Of a DNA stretch of 64,000 nt, positions 17,319 through 25,928 are shown one piece after another. The stretch comes from Schizochytrium sp. CCTCC M209059 (taxonomy: Eukaryota; Sar; Bigyra; Thraustochytrida; Thraustochytriidae). Location of the stretch: contig KN805372.1 in NCBI GenBank assembly GCA_000818945.1, forward strand, positions 35,214 through 99,213. The letters run 5' to 3'. The notes beneath the pieces are model-generated. The model was not told where the DNA came from. It made no database searches and saw nothing but the letters and a program-made list of their open reading frames with translations. The stretch's first letter is position 1; every line of letters begins with the position of its first letter. The position numbers and the translations under genes were made by a program.

Positions 17319-19733
17319 ATGAAGATGCGTGCGAGGCGAGCGCGGCAAAGGCGCTCTTGTTGCAGCGTGGGCAACCTCGTTCGACTGGGCATGGTGCTGG
17401 GCATGGCGGGCCTCGTGGCGCTGCAGCTCGCACTCCTCGCCGGGTATACGCACGATAGCGCGACGGAGGTGGGCCTCGCGAGGTCTACCACCGTTGATAC
17501 GCAAGATAACAGAGGTGCTGACGCAGACAGCGACGACGGCGACGACAATATCGATCCGCTCGAGACCTTGGATGGCGCGTACGATGCTGAAGGCAACGAT
17601 GACCTCGGCTCCGGGGACACAGAAATCGAGGCAGAAAACAATGGGGAAGCTGATGGCGACGACGGGGTCGACGATGCTGCGCCGCTCACGGTCTTCTCCG
17701 ACAACTGGCTCAGCTGGATGAAAATGGTTGAACCTGATCAAGGAGCGCGCAACCCAATTGAGTTTGGTCACCAAACAGAGTTGGATGTGGATTCTTGGCT
17801 CGCACAAAGCCTTGCGCGGCTCACACTCCCACCTGCTCGCGTGCCGGAAAGCGGTACAGCGCAGCTAAAGTCTAAGGATCTGCAAAAGATTCGCAGGAGT
17901 GTGGCCCATACGCTGGGTAAGCTCGAGTCTGACGAGTATAAACGAGCCATGGTAATGGAAATGACCGTACTTGACGGCATTTTACGCGACGCCTCTTCAA
18001 GTACATTATTGTCCTCGTCTGTGGTGCCAACACAAGACGCTGATCGCGCCGACGAGAGTGAGAGCTCAACATCATCGGCAGCACATCATGCAAAGGTCTC
18101 CGAGACCGCAGACGATCAGACGTGCGCGCGATGGCGCGCTGCAACCTCGAACACAAAGGCGCACAAAATATCGAGGCGTGTCTTTTCTGTTGCCGGCAAT
18201 CTTCCACAAGCTCACGCAGATCTCTGGCGCCGAGCATTGGCGATGAGCAGCGAATTGAAAAGTCCAGCCTGGGAAGAAGACGGAAATGTCGAGAACGCTG
18301 GCGATGAATTGCATCGTTTGCTCGTGCTTCCTTGGACCAAGGAGGCCGCACTTCTTGAAGTAGGCGATCAATTTTCCCAGCGCAACGACCCATATTACTT
18401 GACGCTGACGCGCGCGGCACCGGGGGCTGGACCGTCCAGGTGGGCCTTGACTGCGCGGCGACAAGAATTATTGTCCAAGCTTCGAGATTACATGGGTTCA
18501 TTTACATGTTCATTAGAATCGTTAGGAATTGTAGCTCCGTCATACGAAGTCGTAGCAAACAGAGAAGACTGTCAGCGTCTTTTTGCGCAAGCAGAGAGCG
18601 CGCAACAGGCAAAAAGTGCCTGGCTACTCAAAGCATACGCGACCACTCTCTGTCCTGCGCAGGGCCCGGGACTGTGCGTCGAGGCACAGTCAGCGGCGCA
18701 GGTTCTCGTTGGATTAAGCGCTTTGCAGCGTCAATATGGTCGCTGCCAAGATTCCGCAGTGACTACCGTGCTCATTGAGCGCGCGGTTCCTGCGCCGCTG
18801 CTCGTCCACTCGCGTCGGCTGAAATGGCACGTTCTCGTTCTCGTGGCCTCATCAGATCCGTGGAAAACCTTTTTCCATCCTGGATTTGTAACTTTCGCGA
18901 CTCCAGATGCCCGAACGGAGCGCAGTGGACCAACAGGGTCAACAGTAGCGAGCACGGAGGCTCTTGTTAAGGAATCGACTGATCTACACAAGCAAGCGCC
19001 CTTTCAGACACGAGGAGAGCAAGAACCGCCATTGTGGGATTTTGCGCGATTTTTGCGGTATCTCGAGTCATATGGGATTTGTGAGAGGCCTTGCGAGACT
19101 TTGCTCTCCCGGACGCGTGCCATAACACGGCTTCTTGTTGAAGCGACGCGGCGAGGAAGCGCACGTCCACTGCCGCGTTTATCACCACGCTTTTCGGATT
19201 TCCAAGTTTTTCGTGTAGACTTTTGGATCACGGAATCGCTACAACCTGTTTTACATCGCGGCAGCGCGGACCTTGGCTTTCTGCTTGACGATTGGGGCCC
19301 CAGTGTGGAGTCTGTTCGGAGCGAGATGGCGGGCCTGCTCGCGGAAGCCGTTTCGCTGACGGAAGATCCAGCTGCATCAGCGACCTTGTGGGAGCCCTTG
19401 CAGGACGAATTGGCGGACTTTTGCCGCGGTGCAGAGCCTAGGGTCTTCAATCCTTGCTCTGAGATTGAACCGAAGCCGCTCCTTTTACCTTTGCGCGCTT
19501 CGGGAGCCGGGTCGTCACAGACGAACAAGGGTGTGGACACGAGTTCAGTGTCTAAAAGGATTGGAGCCTCGTCGCAGGGTGATGGGGAAGAACTCGGTGG
19601 CGACGAGGAGCTTGACACGAACGGCATGGCGCCGCCCGTGCGGATCCTCGACTGGGATGCACGCAAGTTTAGTCCCAAGTCTCCCGTTCGGATGGAGCGT
19701 CGTGGCGCCCCAGTCCCCCTGGACGAGCTCTAG
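17319..19733 (+). CDS. Membrane-anchored, degenerate tubulin-tyrosine-ligase-like protein
   Basis: The 804-aa product begins with a basic stretch and one hydrophobic segment (about residues 23-46), so it looks like a type II membrane protein with a lumenal body. An acidic linker follows. Residues about 430-680 resemble the TTL/ATP-grasp fold: WLLKAYATTLCP for the lysine strand, ERAVPAPLLVHSRRLKWH for the conserved PLLI-GRKFD-R region, then VLVASSDPWKTFF. The closing segment reads HRGSADLGF where active enzymes carry the metal-binding ExN, and the glycine-rich loop is also altered. This suggests loss of ligase activity or a shifted chemistry. ATG 17319 is the first in-frame ATG. The TAG stop at 19731 lies inside a TAGGCCTA octamer. 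Confidence 0.55.
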   Translation: MKMRARRARQRRSCCSVGNLVRLGMVLGMAGLVALQLALLAGYTHDSATEVGLARSTTVDTQDNRGADADSDDGDDNIDPLETLDGAYDAEGNDDLGSGDTEIEAENNGEADGDDGVDDAAPLTVFSDNWLSWMKMVEPDQGARNPIEFGHQTELDVDSWLAQSLARLTLPPARVPESGTAQLKSKDLQKIRRSVAHTLGKLESDEYKRAMVMEMTVLDGILRDASSSTLLSSSVVPTQDADRADESESSTSSAAHHAKVSETADDQTCARWRAATSNTKAHKISRRVFSVAGNLPQAHADLWRRALAMSSELKSPAWEEDGNVENAGDELHRLLVLPWTKEAALLEVGDQFSQRNDPYYLTLTRAAPGAGPSRWALTARRQELLSKLRDYMGSFTCSLESLGIVAPSYEVVANREDCQRLFAQAESAQQAKSAWLLKAYATTLCPAQGPGLCVEAQSAAQVLVGLSALQRQYGRCQDSAVTTVLIERAVPAPLLVHSRRLKWHVLVLVASSDPWKTFFHPGFVTFATPDARTERSGPTGSTVASTEALVKESTDLHKQAPFQTRGEQEPPLWDFARFLRYLESYGICERPCETLLSRTRAITRLLVEATRRGSARPLPRLSPRFSDFQVFRVDFWITESLQPVLHRGSADLGFLLDDWGPSVESVRSEMAGLLAEAVSLTEDPAASATLWEPLQDELADFCRGAEPRVFNPCSEIEPKPLLLPLRASGAGSSQTNKGVDTSSVSKRIGASSQGDGEELGGDEELDTNGMAPPVRILDWDARKFSPKSPVRMERRGAPVPLDEL

Positions 19734-20121
19734 GCCTAGAGTTTTTTCGCATCATCTTTTTATGTAAATTGTATTCATTTGAGTGCGCTTTTGACGGAGA
19801 AATCAATGCGAAAAACTGATGATGCTTGCAATTGCTGCTGGTAGCGGCTCTGACTGCCAATCCATCATCTGCACGCTGACAGTGAGGTTAGGCCTCGAGC
19901 ACCGAATGTAAAACACTAAAGAGTAAAAAAAATAAAAAATGGCAATTTTTGGGCAAACTTTGAGCAAACTGCGAATGATGTTTCGTACACCGAAGATCCG
20001 AAACGAATCGAGCGCCTCTTTGCGGCCCGTCGCCCAGGCGCAGGCTCTCGGCGCCACGCACCAATTTGCCGCCGCAGCGTAGTCCTGAGACAGAGAGACT
20101 CGACGTGGTTTCGAGCGTACC
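19734..20121. other. Spacer between TTL-like gene and PIGC
   Basis: This 388-nt spacer begins inside a TAGGCCTA octamer (19731-19738), has a related TAGGCCTC near 19890, and an A-rich tract near 19925-19940. No gene is seen. It must hold the 3' end of the upstream gene and the promoter of PIGC. Confidence 0.5.
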
Positions 20122-21045
20122 ATGTCGACGAGGCACGGGACCGAAGGCGAACAAGATGCTAACAACGGCGACCCTGAGGAAGTGCAGTATCTCTTTCGCG
20201 AGCCAGGACGACGCGACGACGGGAGAGAAGACAATGCAGTAGATCCGAGCGTGTTTTTAAAGCGCATGCGTATCGAGAACCCACCAGCAAGGGCACTCGC
20301 GACGCTCTTTGTCGACACGCTCGTTGTACATCGTCAAATTGCTCTGGTCTTGCTCGACTTCTTGGTCTTCCTTTTGCACAAGGACGAGCGAGTGACAGCC
20401 AAAGGCATGTTTGGCATTGAACTCCATTTCTTTGCCATGTTTTATGTTCTGCTTATTTGCGTTGTCGCGCTCGTGGCGCGCTCACGGTCCAAGGATGCAA
20501 GACGTGTTGAGCAAGGCGCATTATGCATGCTACTCCTCGCCACGTTTTCTCCGCTTTTGCGCACATTGACCAAAGCATACTCTTCCGACACCGTGTATAC
20601 TTTGGTAAGTCTTTGTGGTGTGGTACACCTGTACCTGTATGATTATCAGCCCGATGTGGGCGCGCTGCGATTCAACAGCGCCGTTTCACTCAACGCTGGC
20701 TTCCTCATGAGTTTGCTCTTGGCTTCGCGGCTCGAAACGAGCGAGGCAGTGGCATCCTTTCTTCTTTCCAGCATCCTTTTGCTTGCTCTCGTGCCCATGG
20801 GGGCGGCACGAGTGTCCTTTGCACGTCGTGGCGTCATTGCTGTGCTCATGAACGTAGGTCTTTTTCTGGCCGTACGGTATGGGTTGCACCTCGTCGACCG
20901 ATCGGGTCTCGCGGTCGCATACTCTGTCGTCACCTTTGTGGTATGCGTGGTGTGCCCGTTTCTTTTGTGGATTCTGCAGACAAGAAAGCACGTTGTGCGT
21001 GGTCCTTGGGACGTGGCCAAGGTTGATCAAGTTGAGCTAGATTGA
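20122..21045 (+). CDS. PIGC: GPI-GlcNAc transferase subunit PIG-C (Gpi2)
   Basis: This 307-aa multi-pass membrane protein matches PIG-C/Gpi2, a subunit of the ER complex that makes GlcNAc-phosphatidylinositol, the first step of GPI-anchor synthesis. Diagnostic stretches are SPLLRTLTKAYSSDTVY (about 151-167), HLYLYDYQP and FNSAVSLNAGFLMSLLLASR. About eight hydrophobic segments are present. Length is near the human protein (297 aa). The acidic, basic-rich N-terminal 50 residues are cytosolic-type. The ATG at 20122 is the first in frame. Confidence 0.88.
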   Translation: MSTRHGTEGEQDANNGDPEEVQYLFREPGRRDDGREDNAVDPSVFLKRMRIENPPARALATLFVDTLVVHRQIALVLLDFLVFLLHKDERVTAKGMFGIELHFFAMFYVLLICVVALVARSRSKDARRVEQGALCMLLLATFSPLLRTLTKAYSSDTVYTLVSLCGVVHLYLYDYQPDVGALRFNSAVSLNAGFLMSLLLASRLETSEAVASFLLSSILLLALVPMGAARVSFARRGVIAVLMNVGLFLAVRYGLHLVDRSGLAVAYSVVTFVVCVVCPFLLWILQTRKHVVRGPWDVAKVDQVELD

Positions 21046-21397
21046 GGACAGCGAGAATTGTGTCGATACGGAACTACAGTCAGCCAATGTAGTAAAGTCT
21101 TTGCGCTCAATGTAGTAAAGTCTTTGCGCTCAATGTAATGATGCCATTGCGCTCTGTTCGGATCATTTTCTCCGACTGAAAGACAATCTACTTGCGCTTT
21201 CGGTCCTGTAGAATGCTTCGTGTGCGAGGATACAACTCATTAAAAGAATTCCTTGCACGAAAGCATAAAATGCACGACATGGAGAAATTGACATGAAAAC
21301 AGTATGTAAAAGAATGAATTGATAGTCATTGCAGAGAAAAAGGAAGCGTTCCGGGAGCTGCCATTTTGTACATTTTAAATTCTGAAAAGCGCTGAGA

Positions 21398-21433
<36 letters not shown>

Positions 21434-21588
21434 TGATTGCAACAAGAAATTTCCGTACGGGCACCCGCGCCCGAGATTCTGCAAATACGTGAAAGAAATG
21501 GAGAAGATATGATCGCAGCCAAAACAATTTTCCGCGCGCGCAAGAACGGGAGGAAAGAGATCGATGCATGATGCGTTGAGCTGAGAGC
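21046..21588. other. Convergent 3' spacer with short tandem duplication
   Basis: This spacer lies between the stop codons of PIGC and the RING gene. A unit of about 25 bp (CAATGTAGTAAAGTCTTTGCGCT) is present twice in tandem near 21085-21133, and a third, truncated unit follows. A GGCT tetramer run lies at about 21402-21435. No gene is seen. Confidence 0.6.
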
Positions 21589-22401
21589 CTAAGTCATTGC
21601 AGCGGCGTGATGGTGGCGGATCTCCTGAAGCAAACTGTCTTGGAAGACGCTGCGCACGGCGGCGCGAAATCTGCGCAACTGCTCGCGTTCGCGCAGCGAG
21701 ATGCGAATCTCGTGCTGAAAAGGGTGGCGCCGTGTCCCCTGCGAACGGACGCGGCCGACGACCCGAATCTCGTTGAGGAGAGTAGGATCGACGGGAGTTT
21801 CTGGCATTTCACGCTCGGGACGTGCATCGAGCTCCTCGAGAAGCTCGCGCGTAGACTCGTGTTCCTCGTCAGCGACACGCATGCCAAGTCTGTCCATGAG
21901 GTCGCGCAAGGCCACGTTTGGCTGATAGCTTCGATACGAGAGGCAATCGCAGCGGCAGACTGGGCATGATGTCTTTTCTTTGAGCCAGGGTGCAATGCAC
22001 GCCAAGCAGAACGAGTGACCGCACTGGAGAGAGATGGGCGAGCGCATGGCGCTAAAGCACACGCTGCAGCTAAGGTCACTCTTGAGTTTTTCCAGAGCTG
22101 ACGATGCCGCGTCTAAGAGCTGCGCGTCCCCGCTGCCCGCTACGTCTGTCGCGGCTGCCAGCAGTCGCTCTCTTGCCTCGCTGGCGTCGCTGCCGTCCAT
22201 GGCAAGAACGATTCCGGCGAGGACGCCCGCTACAAAGGTGTCTTCCTTGGTGAGCGCCTCGGGGAACGCCATCTTGAGTCCCTCGCCGCCGACCTCGTCT
22301 TCGCTCTTGGCCTCGTTTGCGTGTTCGCTTCTGCTCGTTGTCACGTCTGTCATCGTCGTCGACGATCCGCTGGCGTCCGAGGCCACCTCGAGGAGCTCCA
22401 T
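21589..22401 (-). CDS. RING-finger protein, probable E3 ubiquitin ligase
   Basis: This 270-aa protein carries a C3HC4 RING domain at about residues 113-155: CSVCFSAMRSPISLQCGHSFC, then CIAPWLKEKTSCPVC. RING domains recruit E2 enzymes, so a ubiquitin-ligase role is likely, but the substrate cannot be read from the sequence. The N-terminal half is Ser/Thr/Glu-rich and probably disordered. The C-terminal part is charged and helical, with an ISLREREQLRRFR segment. The start chosen is the first ATG (22401); the frame is open further upstream only through a CTGT tetramer run with no ATG. Confidence 0.8.
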   Translation of the reverse strand: MELLEVASDASGSSTTMTDVTTSRSEHANEAKSEDEVGGEGLKMAFPEALTKEDTFVAGVLAGIVLAMDGSDASEARERLLAAATDVAGSGDAQLLDAASSALEKLKSDLSCSVCFSAMRSPISLQCGHSFCLACIAPWLKEKTSCPVCRCDCLSYRSYQPNVALRDLMDRLGMRVADEEHESTRELLEELDARPEREMPETPVDPTLLNEIRVVGRVRSQGTRRHPFQHEIRISLREREQLRRFRAAVRSVFQDSLLQEIRHHHAAAMT

Positions 22402-22938
22402 CCTCCTGGCGTCCGTCTGGCTGTCTGTCAAGTCGGTCTGTCTGTCTGTCAAGTCTGTCTGTCAAGTCTGTCTGTCTGCTGCTCCGTCCGCTTGCGTCGT
22501 TCGTTGGCGGGTCCGGCGCCGCTCGTTTTCAAACAAACTCCTCGTTCTTCCTCCTCGCAAGGATGCGACCGCCCGATCGATCGGCCGGCGCCCCTCCGTC
22601 AAGCGGTCCGCGCCGCGAGCGAGCAGGCGCGCGACGCCGGCCTTCTGCGTCGCCCTGCGCTCTCCTCCGCGACGTCGCCGCGCCCCGAGAGAGACCCCGT
22701 CGCGCGCGCCGCGTTCGCTCGTCGCTCTCGTCGCAGCAGCTCGAGCCCTCGCCTCTTCGAGTTGGCGTTCTGCCTGCCTGCCTGCCTGTCACGGCGCGCC
22801 CTGCTTGCCACCTCCTTTCTCTGCTGCTGGTTCTCTCTCACTCACTGCCGCCCAACGACGTCTCGCCCCGAGCGAGCCTTTTCAAATTTGAAACCAGAAA
22901 ACCCGGCGAGTCGCAGGCTCCGGCAGCACAGGCTGCGG

Positions 22939-22980
22939 CCAGCCAGATGCGGCCAGCCAGATGCGGCCAGCCAGATGCGG
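22939..22980. repeat. Three tandem copies of a 14-bp unit
   Basis: The unit CCAGCCAGATGCGG is repeated three times exactly, then degenerates. It lies in a gene-free spacer. Confidence 0.9.
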
Positions 22981-23280
22981 CCAGCCCTCGCCGGCCCGAC
23001 TTGACGGAGCCCGCCGGGGCCGGAGGACCAGCCTCGCCTCGCCTCGCCTTGCCTTGCCTCGCCTCGGCCGGCGACTTTTCCTCGGCTCGGGCGAGTCGAA
23101 CTCGAGCTTGCTGTTGCTGGCTTGGGCCTGGGACTGTGAGCTCCCGGCGCCTTCAGAGCCTCGACGCCCAGCCCAGACCGGGATGCCCGGTGCGAGTCCG
23201 TGCGCGCCCGCGCTCGCAAGAGGCGCCTGTCGGGTGCCACTGCCGGGAAACGCGCGAGGAGGACTGGGACGGGTTGGGAT

Positions 23281-23281
23281 A

Positions 23282-23314
<33 letters not shown>

Positions 23315-23322
23315 ATGGATGG
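23281..23322. repeat. (TGGA)n tetranucleotide run
   Basis: About ten near-perfect TGGA units lie inside the gene-poor spacer. Confidence 0.9.
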
Positions 23323-24531
23323 GCTTTGAAGATTCAAAATAGGCTCGAGCAAGAAGCAAAGGCCGCGCGAGAGGAACCGCCGCTGCGCCTGCAGCTGCAG
23401 CTGCAGCTGGTCGCGTCGCACGGCACGCCGTCCGTCCGCTCGCCGCTGCTGCGCGTCCTGGCGGCGCAGGCCTCTTCCTCCTCTTCCTCCTAGGAGCTTT
23501 TCAAGTGCCTCGTACCCGAGCGTTCCCAATCGAGCGACCACGTGAGAGCGCCTCGCTCCTCCTTTCCAGCCTGCTGCTGCCGTTGCTCTCTCCTGGTTTG
23601 GCGCGATTCCGTCCTCCCGTGCGGCTGCAGCGACCGCGCCGAGCCCGCTCGTACCGAAGCGGTTCTGGATGCGGCGTCGACCCAATGCAATGGCTTGGCA
23701 CGGTATCGACGAAACGAAGCATCGCTCTCAAGAACGGCTCTGATGATGCTGATGAACTGACAGCAAATGCAGTGCCCATATGCTATGGCATTGGCATGTG
23801 GAGCGCCGGGCAGTGGCGGCAACTGGGATTTCGCTTTCAACGCTCACCTCCGCTCCATTGCCCGCGCGCTGACCGATCGTGGCGAGGCATGCATGCACGG
23901 CGTGCCATGCAGTTAGTTGGCTGTGGCCACCTCGATGTACCGTTCGTAGACGGCTGCAAGCTCGCTGTGCCTCGCTGGACGGCGCAATGCGCAAGAAAGA
24001 GCAGATGGAGGGAAGGAGGGAGAGAGGGAGGGAGGCGCAATTCGTTCGAATTTCGCCGCCACTTTCACTCGCGCTCTGTTCTATGGATGATAACGGGGAC
24101 ACTGGGCCACAGTGCAGCCACGCATTTCCCCATCACGGAGGCACGTGCAAGATTGGGGACTTGATTCAATAAAAAAACGGCAATGTCTAAAGTAGCAGCA
24201 GCAGCAGCTGCTGCTGCTACTGGTGCTGTCTCTGGCCGGCGGGCAGACAGGCGGGATGACTGCCTTTCGCCTGACTGACTTGCAAACGAGAGGAAATGTT
24301 GGCTGGCCAGCCAATTGAGCTGGCTAAAGAAATGTCTACATGCTTGTTTGTATATATTTATAGCACTTCTAGGCCTAGGCCTACCATTGTAAAAGTGCAA
24401 GGGAAATCAATAAGCAATAAAGTAAGGTCGCGTTGTTTCTACGAGCTGAGGGTCTCCCTCAAGACAAGCCTAGCGAGCAGACGAGCAGACAAGCAGCCAG
24501 CCAGCAAGCAAGCTAGCCTGATGAATTTGTT

Positions 24532-25248
24532 TTACACGTCCTCGCTCTTGTACGCCTCCCATCGTCGGCGATTCGCGTGGTCTCGATGATTATCTTGGGT
24601 CTGCTCGCCGTGGTAGCGGTGACGATAGTGAGGGGGCACATCTTGACGGGCACCAGGCCAACAGCGACTTGCACCTGCACCGTCGTCATCGCCACCGTCG
24701 TTGCTGCTGCCGCCGCCAAAGGCTGGGCGAAACAACTCTCCCGTCGCACGTCCTAGCTCATGGAAAATTTCATCAATACCGCGCTGCATCAAATCAAAAG
24801 GATCCACGACACCGTCACTGCCTGGATGCATGCCTCCGCGATCAGCATGAGAATGCATGCCTCCTCCCGGATGCATGCCGCGGTAAAAGTCCTCCATGAG
24901 ATCGCCCAAATTGCCAGGGATCTGACGCGAGCTCGAAGACGAGGAAAAGCCAAAATCCACGATCCCATTCGAGCCCTCGTGCGAGGTCGTCTCCTCGACA
25001 CGTTCGACCTCTTCAACCGGTTGTCCTGGGCACCTCCGAAGCAGCTTGCGCAGCATCTTGCACTCCATGCGCCGTCCGGCCTCCGCGTTAGGGTCCTCCA
25101 CCGAGCCGCATCTCCGACTCAGCTCCTCAAAGTAGCTGCACCGCGGGTCGCGCTCATGCTCAAAGTCCGTGGACGCCGCCGCCGCTGCCGTGTCGCCTTG
25201 CGCGCCGCTGCGCCCCGCCGCGGCGCTCGACTCCTCCGGCCCGCTCAT
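24532..25248 (-). CDS. Twin CX9C (CHCH-type) protein with Gly/Met/His-rich tail
   Basis: The product is 238 aa. Two cysteine pairs with nine-residue spacing are visible: CSYFEELSRRC and CKMLRKLLRRC, at about residues 37-47 and 64-74. That is the twin CX9C layout of proteins imported into the mitochondrial intermembrane space by the Mia40 pathway. The tail is unusual: a serine run, three GMHP/GGMH repeats, then DPFDLMQRGIDEIFHELG and a Gly/Asp-rich end. I do not recognise the family; most twin CX9C proteins are shorter (under 150 aa). The ATG at 25248 is the first in frame. Mitochondrial location is inferred from the cysteine pattern only. Confidence 0.6.
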   Translation of the reverse strand: MSGPEESSAAAGRSGAQGDTAAAAASTDFEHERDPRCSYFEELSRRCGSVEDPNAEAGRRMECKMLRKLLRRCPGQPVEEVERVEETTSHEGSNGIVDFGFSSSSSSRQIPGNLGDLMEDFYRGMHPGGGMHSHADRGGMHPGSDGVVDPFDLMQRGIDEIFHELGRATGELFRPAFGGGSSNDGGDDDGAGASRCWPGARQDVPPHYRHRYHGEQTQDNHRDHANRRRWEAYKSEDV

Positions 25249-25928
25249 GATTCTTCAGCCTCTCGCAGCCGAGCTCTCTCGCGCGCGCTCTGGAATCGGT
25301 TCTGCCAACTGGTCTGCCACGCACCGCCAACGTCGCGGTCGCTGCCGCGCAAGCGCGGAAACGCTGATCCGGAGGCTCTCGTGTAAACCCGGAGCCCCTT
25401 CCTTCTTGTCCCTTTTCATCGCCGACAAAACGAAAGAAATGTCAGCAACTTCGGAGATCGCCCCCGAGCGACCGGCCGGGGGTGGAGGGAGGGAGGCCAG
25501 CAAGACCTAGCATATCCGAGTCGGGCGTACGATGAGCACGATACGTCGTGATGGGTCGCAATCTCGATTGCGACAGGACAGGCAAAGTAGAACGAGTCAA
25601 ACGAAATTTAGAGAAAAAAGAGAAAAGAGAAATAAGACACATAATGTCACTGGCCATGGTGGCAGGAGCAGCCTGAGCAGCAGCCAGGTGGATCGATCAC
25701 CATCGTATAATCATAAATATCGCGGAGAAGGATTCTCTCTTGAAATGCTGACCCGTCCCAAGGAGTTAAACTCGTTGTGATAAAGAGGGAGTGAGAGAGA
25801 GAGAACTTGCGATCCTATGACGATCATGGAGGCGTTGGCTTGAAATTACGCCGCCGCCGCCACCGACACAATTTTTTTGATACTACCCTGCTAAATTTCC
25901 ACAGAGCCAATATTGCCTGAATGAATGT
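25249..25928. other. Spacer upstream of the CX9C gene
   Basis: This 680-nt spacer is GC-rich next to the CX9C start and AT-rich beyond 25520, where the 3' flank of the tectonin gene should lie. Short GAGAGA runs occur near 25788-25803. No supported gene or RNA is seen. Confidence 0.45.

Larger units (their letters stand above)
22402..24531. other. 2.1-kb repeat-rich spacer, no supported gene
   Basis: The stretch lies between the RING gene start and the 3' end of the CX9C gene. It contains a CTGT run (about 22420-22482), three tandem copies of the 14-mer CCAGCCAGATGCGG (22939-22980), a GCCTC pentamer run (about 23030-23068), a TGGA run (about 23281-23320), a CTGCAG run (23388-23410), an AGC/GCT inverted repeat (24191-24221) and two overlapping TAGGCCTA copies (24370-24383). 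Frames on both strands are long because of GC-rich composition but look like no known protein. Confidence 0.5.

Noticed and set aside
24042..24056. tRNA B-box-like GTTCGAATTTC
   Set aside because: No matching A box, acceptor-stem pairing or anticodon arm in the flanks.
23505..24164. 219-codon plus-strand frame in the repeat-rich spacer
   Set aside because: No recognisable domain, mixed low-complexity composition, and competing frames on the other strand.
24191..24221. AGC/GCT inverted repeat as an RNA gene or terminator
   Set aside because: It is a simple triplet-repeat palindrome with one unequal arm; no further structure or gene context supports a function.
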